From positions 1,772,559 to 1,836,558 of the forward strand of contig SCFE01000074.1 in assembly GCA_004352715.1 (NCBI GenBank): a DNA stretch of 64,000 bases, in the 5' to 3' direction. How positions within the stretch are numbered: the stretch's first letter is position 1; each line of letters opens with the position of its first letter. Source of the DNA: Hofstenia miamia (taxonomy: Eukaryota > Xenacoelomorpha > Acoela). The notes under the pieces are model-generated. The model worked only from the letters and a program-made list of their open reading frames with translations, was not told where the DNA came from and searched no databases. Of this stretch, positions 36,778 through 51,200 are shown piece by piece. The position numbers and the translations under genes were made by a program.

Positions 36778-39700
36778 TCAGTCTGTATTTAGAATGAGAC
36801 AGACACCTTGTAGTGTCCAGTGGGAAGCATGTTCACGAGTCGACAAATCAGCTTCGAACACTAAACCGACGCCCATTGCGTTACGGCGCTGAGAAGTCGT
36901 ATACACAGGAGTCTTAAAGGTGTTCTAAATAAAAAAAAATACTAAAATAATTAATCTCAATATAACACAAATTCTTTGTAGAGACACAATAATAGGCAAG
37001 GATACTTAATATAATTTAATTCACTAGATAACATTTTCGATGATTAAATAATTACAATATTTAACATATAAATATGAAAACTTACCTGCAGTTTAAGTTT
37101 ATGGCTTTCAATTGGAATGACACGTAATATTGGCAAAGGAGTAATCAACTTCTTTGGAGGCTGCTTAACAAGACAGCCGTTTTCTTTGTCCCAATCAGCG
37201 CCTTCCAAAAATAAACCAGAAACAAAACATCCTAAAATGGAAAGCTGGCAACGCAGGCATGAAAGAAAACTTATTGTCATTAAGTGAAATGACATTTATC
37301 AAATGCATTGAACTGAATAATCAGAAGTTTCACATGCTGTCCATTTCATGCCTAGACCTAGTAATTAAATTTGTTTAAGAGATATTTGGATGTATATCAG
37401 CCAAATAATCGAATTTTTTATTTTTCAAAAACTGTACTAAATCATCTTAGAACAATAGAGACCATGCCGGAAAATGTTTTTCAAAAATCTCTTGCAATAA
37501 TTTTGATAGAAGGTCAACAAACTCATTTAAAAATAATTTCGATTCAATGTTCTTCTGTACAGTGGGACCGCAAATTTCTGCGTATTCCAATTATTCAGGG
37601 CGACATTAATTTTAAATATATTTTCGCAATTCCGTATCAATAAAATTTCTTTATCAAAATATTCAAGGGGTTTTGCAAACGATTTGCGTAGGGGTTCCAA
37701 CCTATTACCATGTTCCTAGGAGTTCATATTCAAAGACTATTAAATAGGCAAAATTCCAAAGCGATGGTTCTATTCTACAAAGAAATTTGATGCATCAAGT
37801 TACATTCCAAAAAAATGCTTAATCATAAAATGCAAAATAAATTAGGGCCGAAAGCATTAGTGAGGCGTAAGAAATTCAGTGAATAAATTTGCGAAAGATT
37901 AGACCAGGAAACATATTATTAGTGTTGTCAACTCAAGTGTGGTTCGTTGCATTCCTTCTCAGTTTTTATGTGGTAATGGACAATAATTCAGGTAGTTAAT
38001 TTCGTGTGATTACAGGTCGGCAAATTACATTGGTGCCGTCCATATGTAGGCTATTGTTACAGAATCAATAGGCCGCAAAGCTATATCTAAGCTATTTGTG
38101 TGCATCTTGACTAAATATAGGAACTATTATTTCAGAAAAATATGCATTAAGTAGATCATAACACGTTCTTAGTCAACTAGTTTCATTCCGTACATGCCTT
38201 TTATTCGAGCCGGACATTCCGTCCGCGGTTTGCACCTTACAATCAGCAGTCCACAGATTTCATGGGGACCAGGCCATTTCAGGCCCTAGAATATATAAAA
38301 CTGACAATTGCAATACCTTGGTGTGCAGTTTCAGTTACGTTCTCTGGTTCAAGGAATTGGGTGACTGTAGTATATAAGGTTGAGCGATCGAGAGGCCAAC
38401 CATTCTTGCGACATGTTGATTGTACAAGTGCAGTCAAATATGACTCTGGAATGTGCAGTCCCGACAGCCACATAACTGATGGCTCACTGTCATTTACCCA
38501 CGTTGAATACTGTTGATGACGTCGCAGGAAATGCAACATCCAATTGGCCAAAGACTTCAATGTAGCAGGAGCAAGTTTAAGCCATATTGCAGGGATTTGA
38601 CCATTATATAGAGCCCTTGCAACATTATCTAATTCTGCGGACATTCCAACTTCACCAGCTAATGCCTAAAATGGGGCTTAAAAACTTAGATTCTTAAAAT
38701 ATAAAAGTTAGATCACAAAAAGTATCTAACAAAAATCTAACTAAAACACACAAAACTCACACAACACATTTTGATATTCTAAATAATTGAAGAATAATGA
38801 GAAATGATATCTCAAGATTTAAAATTAAATAGAAGCTATATAATAACTACACACCAATAGAAAAATTCTTCATTACAGTAGCTCAAATTGTAAAGTACCT
38901 TTTTAAGTTCATGCAAGGACTTGAACATTCTTGTAATAAGATTGTTAAATCTTTCAAGTTCTTGAAGAAGAACGATCGTGGTTGGCGAAATGTCAACGCC
39001 AAGTTTCTTTTTAATTCTATCCAGATCATAAACAGTTGGAAGCTTTTTCAAGACATCGTCTGCAATGTTTCCAATAAAATCATCTCGACTTATTCCACTC
39101 GATGAATCACCTAAATACAAAGATTTAATATAAAAATGAAACTTAATTCCGAATTTGGGTTCAAATACAGCCTTTAAAGGATTAAGAAGTGAACGATTGA
39201 GGCGATCACCCTTGCAGAATCCCAATGCTCCTTTATTCGGTTGATAATGAACAATCACCTGTTTGCGGCTGCAATTCAATAAGTTGTAGCCACATATCTT
39301 TAGCTTGTTGCGTGTAGTATCCAATTTCAGCATTCAAATGCAAACCAAAAACTTCTGGAGTGTTGGAAATGGGAAGACTTTCAATGTAAGAAACGTAAGC
39401 TTCTTTGGTTCCATCGTCTTCAGGAATAATATATTCGATGTCATCATTTGCAAAGAAGCGGAAGGGCTAAAACAAACTTCTGCATGATTGGAACAAAGTA
39501 CAAATGAATAGATTTTAGAAAAAATCATGTATAGAGTACGTCATCACAGGCCACTTTTGCAAATGAATTCAATGATATTTAAGCATGTCTTGCAAAAACT
39601 CCTTTTTCTAATGGTGACATTAAGGACAAATGCAATTGACATTATCAACTAGGTGCAGAACTTGAAGTTTCAGTAAAACCAAGCTAATTGGTTGATATTT

Positions 39701-40728
39701 GCACATATTTCTTATTACACAATGCACATCACCTGATTATGATAGCTAGAAAGCTAAATTCCTTTACTTAGCTATATACACATTAATGATTGTACATGAT
39801 TGAATGCGCCAAATTAATCTGATATCACCAGGGTTTCCCATTTTGTTGTTAACAGCTAAAGTCGCTGTTAACAGCAAACAGTAACCAGCCTGCTGTTAAC
39901 AACTTTCATATTTTCTTAGTTATTTTTTAGATACTATAGATAAAAAATTAATAGCTAGGCTGTGATATTGCCTGGATTGAAGACAATAACATTGTTTTTA
40001 AGCAGGGTCAAAAGAAAAGCAATGTACTCTGAAAGAGACTTAAAAAAAACTATAAAAAACAGTAAAATGGATAAACATCTATGAAACATATAGCACGAAA
40101 AAAACAAAATAACTATGAAACATGCAGTATAAACATGGATAAAAGCAGTAATAAATTCATCTGCATGTTTTGAAAATTATACCAAATGTTAATCATCCAT
40201 TCTAGAAGTTGATAAAGAAGAAGGAATGAGAAGCTATAAATGCGCACAACACAAAACACTATTGTAAAATGAATGAATATTCATTCTCCAATTATATAAC
40301 ATTGAAACGCCCTCTGTCAGTGGTGTTAGTTAACCTACTTGAGGTTGCAATGATCTTTATCAATGATGTGCATTTTTATGCCATTTTGAAAGACATTGAC
40401 ATACTGCAAACAACACAGATATTATGCCAACATGCGTGAAGATTATTTGCTGTTTTAAACAGCACTTCTTTGTTGCATCTGTGACAGCGCTGTTAACAAC
40501 AGTGCTGATGGGAGCCTTGGATATCACTCAAACTCTGCTATTAATATAGAGGAAGACGAAGATTCAAGAATGAAGTCCAGAACAATTTTCAGTTATTTAC
40601 CATCAAAGAGGTGTGGATTGCTGAGATTATTCCAATGTATGATCGAAATAGATTTTCCTTATTTGTTCAAAATCATATTGTTATTGAAAATGTCACCGGA
40701 ATATGATGATTCAAAGGGATCCTCCTTG

Positions 40729-40765
<37 letters not shown>

Positions 40766-42574
40766 ATACAGTATGTCCCATAAGTTACGACGACTTTTTA
40801 TTAATGATAATTCTATGTCTATGTCAGATGTTAAGAGATGGATTTATTCCTGCTCTTCAAGCAAGACAGATATTATCATCATCACATTTCCAACAAGATG
40901 GTGCTCAAGCACATACCGCCGTAGCAAATCGTCATTTCTTAACAGATACCTTTCAGGATCGATGGGTTGGCAAATTTGGATCGATTCCTTGGCCAGCACG
41001 TAGTCCTGACCTCACGTCTTGTGGTAACGCGTTATGAGGTCTGCTAAATACCTAGAATAGTAGCAAGAAAAGCACAAAACAAAGAAGACCTGAAAGGCGT
41101 TATTCAAGACGAATTTATGCGATTTCCTGTTGAAACTCTCCGAAAAATCAATGACAGAACGTTCAGACGAATGCGATTGTGTATTGAACTAGGAGGCCTT
41201 CAAGTTGATCCTTATGATTAATTTTTTACATGTTCCTTAGAATAATTGTTAGAAATTACGTAATCGTTTTGAAAAATATATTTTCTTTACCTTGTTTTGT
41301 TTTTATAGAACTCGTTGTAACTTATGGGATAGACTGTATATAGGTTTTGATTGAAATTCTGTTATACACATTATGGCCACAACTGCACATTTAAATGATT
41401 AACTGTATTCACTTAAATTTCTACCAATTGTAAAATACACTATTAGAACATAATATGAAATACTTGCTTGAAAAGTATCGAAGATGAAGTCTCCCATATA
41501 TTCATTCATGTAGGTATTGAGTACACGTCTGTCGAAAGAGTCAATCGCACGTCCTCCATACATCACCTCCCCAATGAGGTACTTTAGACTGTTCCAAGGC
41601 ATTTTTGTATCATTTTGATCATAAGCTAAAATTTAGTATTCTGTAAGGTATAAAGATAATTCTCTAATTGAAATATTAAAATATATATTATTTCTAGAAG
41701 TATGGAAATGAAGTCAGAAACCCAATTGACTTTTTGAAATCTTCTGTTATTATTAGCAAAAAAATCATGGCAAATAAAAAAAACTTTATATGTTGTAACA
41801 TTCTTACATTAATTTTATGGAATATACTCATATTAATTGTCAGCCATATAGAAAGACCAGTGAAAACACGAAAGTAATTAGAATGTTAAAATAAATGATT
41901 TAAAAGATAGTTAAAAAATGTTCATGCACAGAATGACTAACAAAAGCTTTAATGATGACATGCAGTAAAAACCACATATTAGAAAACACATTAAAGTATG
42001 TAATGTATTTTACAACTAAGTTGAAACAATTCGAGATGATCAGACATTAATTAACAGACGTAAGTAATTTCCAAACAAACCTTTAGTGAGATAAGTATCC
42101 AAGATTTGCATGCACACTTGGAAATCAGAATCATTAAAATCGTAAGGTATGTTCCAACCGACTTTCCCATATTTTCTTCGTTCTTGAACTACGGCATGGA
42201 AGAAAGCCAGAACATACACAAGCGGCCTAAATGATTTATGTGGGCATTCGGTGAAACTGGCCAAAGGAATTTTAAAGAATGTGCTTCGTAAGTTTAACAT
42301 CAAGCCGTTGGGCGGTTCAGTAACGACCTAAATCCAAAGAATTAAAAACTCATTAAAATGATTATAAGCAAACCTTCATTGATCTCTGCAGAATACCAAT
42401 GGGGAATTCTTGGGTCGGTTCAGTTGTAAGCCAAAGTCGAAAATCGGGATGGGGTTTTGTAATTTTCTCTAATGCTTTTTCCAGTTCACGCAGCCACTTC
42501 ACTAGCAAGTGACAATTTTGTAGAAGAAGCCATAATCCACGTGAAACTGCGGTTTCTAAGCTATGCAACGCAAT
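36778..42574 (-). CDS. DNAH10: DNAH10 exons: AAA6 end and C-terminal domain to stop codon
   Basis: Eight exons: 42374-42574, 42081-42327, 41468-41625, 39259-39466, 38899-39110, 38317-38665, 37086-37231 and 36778-36924. Landmarks in order are [197 protein letters not shown], and the end [11 protein letters not shown] before TGA. The intron after 41468 has a GC donor. The intron 39467-41467 holds a mariner relic. I see no AATAAA within about 120 bp below the stop, so the poly(A) site is undetermined. Confidence 0.92.
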
Positions 42575-44488
42575 CTAAACAAAAATGCAATTTATTTCAA
42601 TAAACTTTGTTGGTTTTTTACGAAAACAATTTCATAGAAACTATAGTATTTGCCAAAAAATATCCCAAGAGAGCACGAAGAGATCCGATTATGGCATTAG
42701 GAAATCCATATTGAGATTGAAAGATCCAATTAAGGCTTTTAAAAATCAAAATTGGGCATGAAAAGATCCGAGTAAGGCAATTAGTCATCCAATTAATACA
42801 AACAAATATCCGATAAAATTATTTGAACTGAACTCGAACAAAAATTATATATATATATATATACCAGGATAAGAATTATTTTTCTAACGTTTTTAAACAT
42901 TGTTGTTACAAGAACAGTTCTTTATTTCAAATTTTTTATCACAAGTTTATCGGCAAAAGTTGGAGTTTTCATCTGAATTGTCTATATTTTAATTTTGAAG
43001 GCGATACGTTAAGTACAATAGTTTAGATATTTGGCAAGCAACGAAACTGCAACAATTTCATTATATTTTTCTTCAAATTTCACTGTTTTTGTAACAAATA
43101 CAAATCAAAGACACTTAATAAATTAAGAAATGTATAATTATGGCACAAATAACAATCAAGTAGCAATCTTCTGAAACTTTGCGAATGAAGAGAACTGACA
43201 TAGCGTTCCTTTATAAACAAATGGTCGAAACTACATTTTGGCAAAAATAAGTTTAGTATATCAAAATACTTTTTGGAGAGCATTGGGTAGCTACATATGA
43301 CTTGGTATTTTAAAGTCATGCCGAAGTACATATTTAGTTAAAAATAATGTACACACATATAGTTAACCTCATCTCAATAATTGTAGTTGTGACGATTAGT
43401 TATTCTAAAAGGAAGATATACGATTCTGCAAAAATAGCTCCTACATTATTTGGCATTGCAAGTACATTCATTGAGCAGACAAATTTTTCTCTGATTGCTT
43501 AAATCATCATTTACAAACATAGAAACAAGCGATTTTAGAGCCATGATTCGATGTTTATACTTTATATAACGACTGCAAACGAATGATTGGCTCTTCAAGT
43601 AACTTACAGTAGAAATAGAATTGAAATAGAATATTCAAGACACCATATACATATAAGTAATCACACTTCAAGGGAAAATTTTTTTACCTTTTCTTGTCCT
43701 TGTCCCATGGCTAACATTTTTAATTTATTTTGTCCCATTCCAACACGGTCCGCCAATTTCATTAGATCATTAGCAGGCTCTGTACCTGGACTTAAAACAA
43801 ACACCACTGGAGAGTTTGGAGTCGAAGCTTCGAATATTGCTTCGAAGTTAATCACTGGAGGTTTATTGTATTTTTCACCTGAAAATAGAAAATTAAAAAC
43901 CATTTTGTGGAATGATCCGCACATTCAATGATAGACTTCAAGAGATCCTTAGAAAATTAAATTGGAAAATTGTATTAAGTTATAAAGTCAAACTCATGCA
44001 TGTTTTGAACTAAACATCTAACTAAACATTTTTTAAAAATGTATTTAATGATGATATAATAAGGCTAAAATAAAATTAATTTCAACAATTTTATAATTTA
44101 ACGAAAAAAATATACCCATCACTTCGCTGACGTAGTTCTGAATGGATCTGAACACTCTGTCGACCCTGAAGCAGCGAAGAAGCAGCAATTTCTTGAATAT
44201 GTTGAGGTTTTTATATTTCATAGGAAATGTCTGGTTCTCTGGTGATTCCAAATTAAACCACTAAAGAAAATTTTTGTTTACATTGAAATAGTGTAGAGGC
44301 TTCTCAATGATCTATTCGATTCATTTTTAGATAATTAGTGTATATTTTAACCAAAACAATGTACGTGTACATATACATATTGACACCCGATATTTTGCTA
44401 TCAGACATAAATATTATTTATTTCTAAATACTGTAGATAATTATAAAGTGATTCAAAGGCGATCTAATACTCCACAGATGTATATATA

Positions 44489-44523
<35 letters not shown>

Positions 44524-45182
44524 GAAGAAACTGGTACCGTAAGCCATATTTTTTCATTACGTTCAATGTCTTCTGGAAGTGAGGCGAAATCGTCGGGGAG
44601 AACTTCTCCTAAGTGAATAACATCTTCCCAGCCCTGTTCGGGAATCCATGTAAAAGGTCTAAATAGTATACTTAACATCTCCAGAGAACAAACAATATAT
44701 TTTTATCAAGAAACCAGGTTGTTAAAGAGAGTGAAAAGGGTTGAAGCAACAATCATCATTAAAACATAAAATATGACTTGCAATCTCATGTATTTATGAT
44801 AAAATATAAATCGATTAAAAATACACTGCATCAGAATTTTGTTCTCTATATAGAGTACTGGCAAAATCTGACTTAGTTCTAGAAAGTGAGTTCTAGTATC
44901 AAATAAGTGAACAAACATTCAGTTAAAATCTTGGATTCCCCTCAATGTCCCACAACATTTGCATTCAGAATTAAATAAAGATTTATTAGAGCTATATTAT
45001 GAAATACCTCTTTCGCTTGCTCTTTTCAAGAGAAATGTTGCCTTTAATGAAAAAATCGAGTTCTTTTTGAGGAATTCTTCCTTCTTGCATTTCAATTTGT
45101 ACAGTCATTTGAAACGAGTACAAGAGTTTATGTCTTTCNAAGTGATTCAAAGGCGATCTAATACTCCACAGATGTATATATA

Positions 45183-45217
<35 letters not shown>

Positions 45218-48200
45218 GAAGAAACTGGTACCGTAAGCCATATTTTTTCATTACGTTCAATGTCTTCTGGAAGTGAGGCGAAATCGTCGGGGAGAACTTC
45301 TCCTAAGTGAATAACATCTTCCCAGCCCTGTTCGGGAATCCATGTAAAAGGTCTAAATAGTATACTTAACATCTCCAGAGAACAAACAATATATTTTTAT
45401 CAAGAAACCAGGTTGTTAAAGAGAGTGAAAAGGGTTGAAGCAACAATCATCATTAAAACATAAAATATGACTTGCAATCTCATGTATTTATGATAAAATA
45501 TAAATCGATTAAAAATACACTGCATCAGAATTTTGTTCTCTATATAGAGTACTGGCAAAATCTGACTTAGTTCTAGAAAGTGAGTTCTAGTATCAAATAA
45601 GTGAACAAACATTCAGTTAAAATCTTGGATTCCCCTCAATGTCCCACAACATTTGCATTCAGAATTAAATAAAGATTTATTAGAGCTATATTATGAAATA
45701 CCTCTTTCGCTTGCTCTTTTCAAGAGAAATGTTGCCTTTAATGAAAAAATCGAGTTCTTTTTGAGGAATTCTTCCTTCTTGCATTTCAATTTGTACAGTC
45801 ATTTGAAACGAGTACAAGAGTTTATGTCTTTCGAATAAACCTATACACAACTTGACATTAAAAAAGTAAAGATCACTAATCCACTATGATTCAAGAGATT
45901 CTTGAACACGTATCTCATAAATAACTTAGGTATAAATCAATGTCACCTGTGCATGCGTAGTTGTAAACATTGTGTGTCAAAGTGTCCATTATGTTTCGCA
46001 AGTGTTTTTCCATGATGGCATCTGGTAAGCTCTTTCGCAAAGACAGTTCAAAGACTTCGAGATAATTGCGAAGTGAATACTGATACATTGGGTTAACGAT
46101 CGCCATGTCAGAAAGAACAAAGAATAAAATTGCTCCTAAAATCCAATAAGAATAAGGTTTTAATCACATTGTTCTTAAGATCTTAAAGTAAGAATCCTAA
46201 TATTTTAAATGAAAAATCAGAGGACTTCGTTGATGCAGAACATTCAACATTAATTTTAATATAAATCCGTGGTTCGCAACCTTTTTTTACCATTGGACAC
46301 CACATTTCCTCTTAATTTTTTGGCTGGACTTCTCCCGTAAGCAAATCACAAATTGTGAATGCTAAAGATATAGTAAATAATTATGCTTTATTTTAAAGAA
46401 AACTAAACGAATAAAAAATATAAACACGGCGATAGGTCAAAATGATCTATAAGCCTTTTTTGTTTGTATCATTATTCATTCAGCAAAAACACTAGCAGAT
46501 ACATATACTTCCAATTATGTTGAGAATCTNNNNNNNNNNNNNNNNNNNNNNNNNNNNNNNNNNNNNNNNNNNNNNNNNNNNNNNNNNNNNNTACATATAC
46601 TTCCAATTATGTTGAGAATCTCATTGAATTTGCTGTCAGCAGAAATTTTGTTTCTATTCTATAATTTTCGCATTTGAAACATCAGATGTAAATATATTCT
46701 CAAGGAGTGTTCACTGTTCTAGTGTTAATAGAAACGCGAGCGTGGGTCAAATGATCTATAAGCCTTTTTTGTTTGTATCATTATTCATTCAGCAAAAACA
46801 CTAGCAGATACATATACTTCCAATTATGTTGAGAATCTCATTGAATTTGCTGTTAGTAGAAATTTTGTTTCTATTCAATAATTTTCGCATTTGAAACATC
46901 AGATGTAAATATATTCTCAAGGAGTGTTCACTGTTCTAGTGTTAATAGAAACGCGTTTATGAAAAATAGAATAGCTGCGTGAATATTTTTACTTTTAGTA
47001 TTTTTAAATAGTGCAAATTTCTGTAAAAATGTCACTTTCAATCACCGTTCTGAATTAGAAAAATGTCACAATCGACCCCCAAATAGCTATTTTGTGTGTG
47101 TGTGAACCCTCAGTAAGGTTATATGGACCCCGGTTGAGAAGCACTGTTATAAATGGAAAATGTGAGATATGTTATAAAAAAAGAACATGGGTGCTAACAA
47201 CATTATTTTATCATTAAGAGATAATTCCGATGCCTACCTCTCTTGGCAGCAGGACGGTAGCCATCTCTCATTTTTTCAATATCAGAAGCAGTTCTTGCTG
47301 CCATGCGTAATTTTTCCGTCACTTCAGTTGCCTTTTCTTTTGTGTCCTCCAATGTCTGTACCAACTCTACGTTGTCCAACATATTTCCAGTAGAGTTAGC
47401 CAACTCCCGTAACAAAGCATCTTCCAAATCTTTCAGTAAACGCTTGTTTGTACTAAAAGAATACACATGTTTATCCAATGCTGGAAAGCAAAACTCACCT
47501 TGTTTCTTGAATAAGGGTTTCTCGTTTTTCCTCCAATTCTCTTCTTTCAAACCCAACGATGACGCTCAACAATTGATCTTCCAAACCTTTCAAAGTTACC
47601 TGGTAGTTTATAACCATTGACTTTCCAAAATGAGCGGGTGTAAACTTTGGATTCGGGAGCTTAGTTGTAAGATAAAGACGGAAGCTAGGATCATAATCAA
47701 CTTCTTTATCACCAAGCATTACAAATTGTCGGCCTGCAGGACCTAGTCATGAATGATGTAAATATTAGATATACTTTAATATTACAACTACTTATACAAA
47801 TAAACAATACAAAACTGTAGTATGCAAATTACAGAATAAGAAGTTTCTATAAGCAGTGTTGAATTTTGAAACCCAGAAAGTCACCAAATTTATTCTATCA
47901 TTTCTCGAGTAATACACATCAGACTATATTTTCTCACAAAGTAACATTAAAATGTTGTATTCTGTTATGATGCAAAATAATAAGAATGGGTTAAATTTAC
48001 CCATATAAACACAATATTGATTCTCAAAATCAGGTAGATAATCATGAGATACGTGGTGCATTTCATTAGAGCAGAAGATTTGAAAATCGCAGCATATATC
48101 ATTCATTCAACTAAACTATAATGTTGATGACAACCTGTAGTATCAATTAACTTCACTAAGTACTAAGAGTAAACAAATCTTAATTAAATCCAATATTAAA

Positions 48201-51200
48201 CATTTCGATTTAAATATGGGGATTAAAATATTTGATGCGCTCTTTGATTTTAAAATTTGAACAAATCAGATACATTCAAACCTTTAATATTCTTTTCTAA
48301 GACATTATCTATAACTGGATCAATGTATTCATCGACGTCTTTAAAGAGGAATGGGAACCCGTATTTTATAGCCATTTCAAGATGCTTCAAGAAATCGGGA
48401 TCATTCATAGTGCATATCTTAAGATTATGGTCTTTCTCTTTGTTTTTTATCCAATTGATAGCTTGTTCTTGGGGGTCGATGCAAAGAGGGAAACGACTTG
48501 CATTAGTAGTTAGAATGCCGTTTTGCACAGATAGATCATCTGGTGGAAGTCCTTCAGAATTCCATCTACATATACACGTTTAGTTTAATGTAGAAGTTAA
48601 AATAAACAAAATTTCGCACACAAACATACCTGCTAATCTCTACATCGTCGGTAAGAAGTTCCTCTAATTTAAAAGGATCTGTCATTGGGATCTCCTTGTC
48701 CTTCATCATTTGTTGCCATTCCTTATCTAGAAGATTCAACCGGAACTCCCATGAAAATGCACCCAGATAACTCAGGAATCCAGCACCAAGTAAACAATTA
48801 CCCAACAGTTTAATTCTCTGCACTTTCAGATTAGCCAAATCAGCTGTCCATCTAAATAAGTCCTTACATTTAAGAAAATATATAATTATATGTTACCGTT
48901 TCTGCTCTGAGCTAAGACCATTAATGAGCTTATCGGCTGCAATCAGACGTCGCTGCATAATATCAGCTTCTTCTTGCAAAGCGCGTTTCTCCGACATCGC
49001 TGCTTCATACTGACTACTTAGCTTCGCTAATTGCTCTTCTAGAGATTTAACCTCAGCCAGTGTCTTATCCAAATTACGTTTAGCTTGCATAAATTCTTTC
49101 TCCAGTTTTGCAACCTAAGAATTGACTTTCAGTTGAAAATGAGATCAATTCAGTGTATAATAAAACATTTTTCCTCGAATAAACACGGGCAAAGCTTCGG
49201 TGGTAATTCGGGCTCTTGGTCAGTAATTCAAAATTTGATGAAACTTTAATGAATCTTTCACATAAATTATAGTATTGGTCTTGAACATTAAAAGACACTA
49301 AGAAGCGAATAGTTATCAAGACCTGTATTTGTTTTCTTAATGTATACTTCAGAAGTAAAATTGCCATCATAATTTTTGATGGTAACATCAAAAAATTAAT
49401 TGAATTTTCTTTTTATTCCTGCATTGTAAATGTGATGTTTTAAATTTTAGGATTAAATTTCTTAAAAAACAATAGGCTTCTTCCTTATTATTAAAAGNTA
49501 CGAGAAAGAAATATGACTAAATACGAGAAAGAAATATGACTAAATACGAGAAAGAAATATGACTAAATACGAGAAAGAAATATGACTAAATACGAGAAAG
49601 AAATATGACTAAATACGAGAAAGAAATATGACTAAATACGAGAAAGAAATATGACTAAATACGAGAAAGAAATATGACTAAATACGAGAAAGAAATATGA
49701 CTAAATACGAGAAAGAAATATGACTAAATACGAGAAAGAAATATGACTAAATACGAGAAAGAAATATGACTAAATACGAGAAAGAAATATGACTAAATAC
49801 GAGAAAGAAATATGACTAAATACGAGAAAGAAATATGACTAAATACGAGAAAGAAATATGACTAAATACGAGAAAGAAATATGACTAAATACGAGAAAGA
49901 AATATGACTAAATACGAGAAAGAAATATGACTAAATACGAGAAAGAAATATGACTAAATACGAGAAAGAAATATGACTAAATACGAGAAAGAAATATGAC
50001 TAAATACGAGAAAGAAATATGACTAAATACGAGAAAGAAATATGACTAAATACGAGAAAGAAATATGACTAAATACGAGAAAGAAATATGACTAAATACG
50101 AGAAAGAAATATGACTAAATACGAGAAAGAAATATGACTAAATACGAGAAAGAAATATGACTAAATACGAGAAAGAAATATGACTAAATACGAGAAAGAA
50201 ATATGACTAAATACGAGAAAGAAATATGACTAAATACGAGAAAGAAATATGACTAAATACGAGAAAGAAATATGACTAAATACGAGAAAGAAATATGACT
50301 AAATACGAGAAAGAAATATGACTAAATACGAGAAAGAAATATGACTAAATACGAGAAAGAAATATGACTAAATACGAGAAAGAAATATGACTAAATACGA
50401 GAAAGAAATATGACTAAATACGAGAAAGAAATATGACTAAATACGAGAAAGAAATATGACTAAATACGAGAAAGAAATATGACTAAATACGAGAAAGAAA
50501 TATGACTAAATACGAGAAAGAAATATGACTAAATACGAGAAAGAAATATGACTAAATACGAGAAAGAAATATGACTAAATACGAGAAAGAAATATGACTA
50601 AATACGAGAAAGAAATATGACTAAATACGAGAAAGAAATATGACTAAATACGAGAAAGAAATATGACTAAATACGAGAAAGAAATATGACTAAATACGAG
50701 AAAGAAATATGACTAAATACGAGAAAGAAATATGACTAAATACGAGAAAGAAATATGACTAAATACGAGAAAGAAATATGACTAAATACGAGAAAGAAAT
50801 ATGACTAAATACGAGAAAGAAATATGACTAAATACGAGAAAGAAATATGACTAAATACGAGAAAGAAATATGACTAAATACGAGAAAGAAATATGACTAA
50901 ATACGAGAAAGAAATATGACTAAATACGAGAAAGAAATATGACTAAATACGAGAAAGAAATATGACTAAATACGAGAAAGAAATATGACTAAATACGAGA
51001 AAGAAATATGACTAAATACGAGAAAGAAATATGACTAAATACGAGAAAGAAATATGACTAAATACGAGAAAGAAATATGACTAAATACGAGAAAGAAATA
51101 TGACTAAATAAAATTTTACAATGACATTTCACAAACCTCTTTAATGTTTCGCATGACAACTATGCACTCGCACACCGTTTGAACCTGCCGGGGTGGCTTA

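Noticed and set aside
38262-38516. Plus-strand open frame opposite DNAH10
   Set aside because: Antisense shadow of the exon 38317-38665; the same holds for 47303-47620, 48257-48583, 56768-57007 and similar.
44538-45138. Genuine tandem exon duplication in DNAH10
   Set aside because: The copies are identical down to intron and microsatellite and meet at an N; assembly overlap is far likelier.
49080-49391. Minus-strand open frame as the missing microtubule-binding exon
   Set aside because: It has no resemblance to that domain and overlaps the CC2 exon in the wrong frame.
49499-51108. CRISPR-like array
   Set aside because: The repeats are contiguous with no spacers, the genome is eukaryotic and the array lies in an intron; it is a minisatellite.
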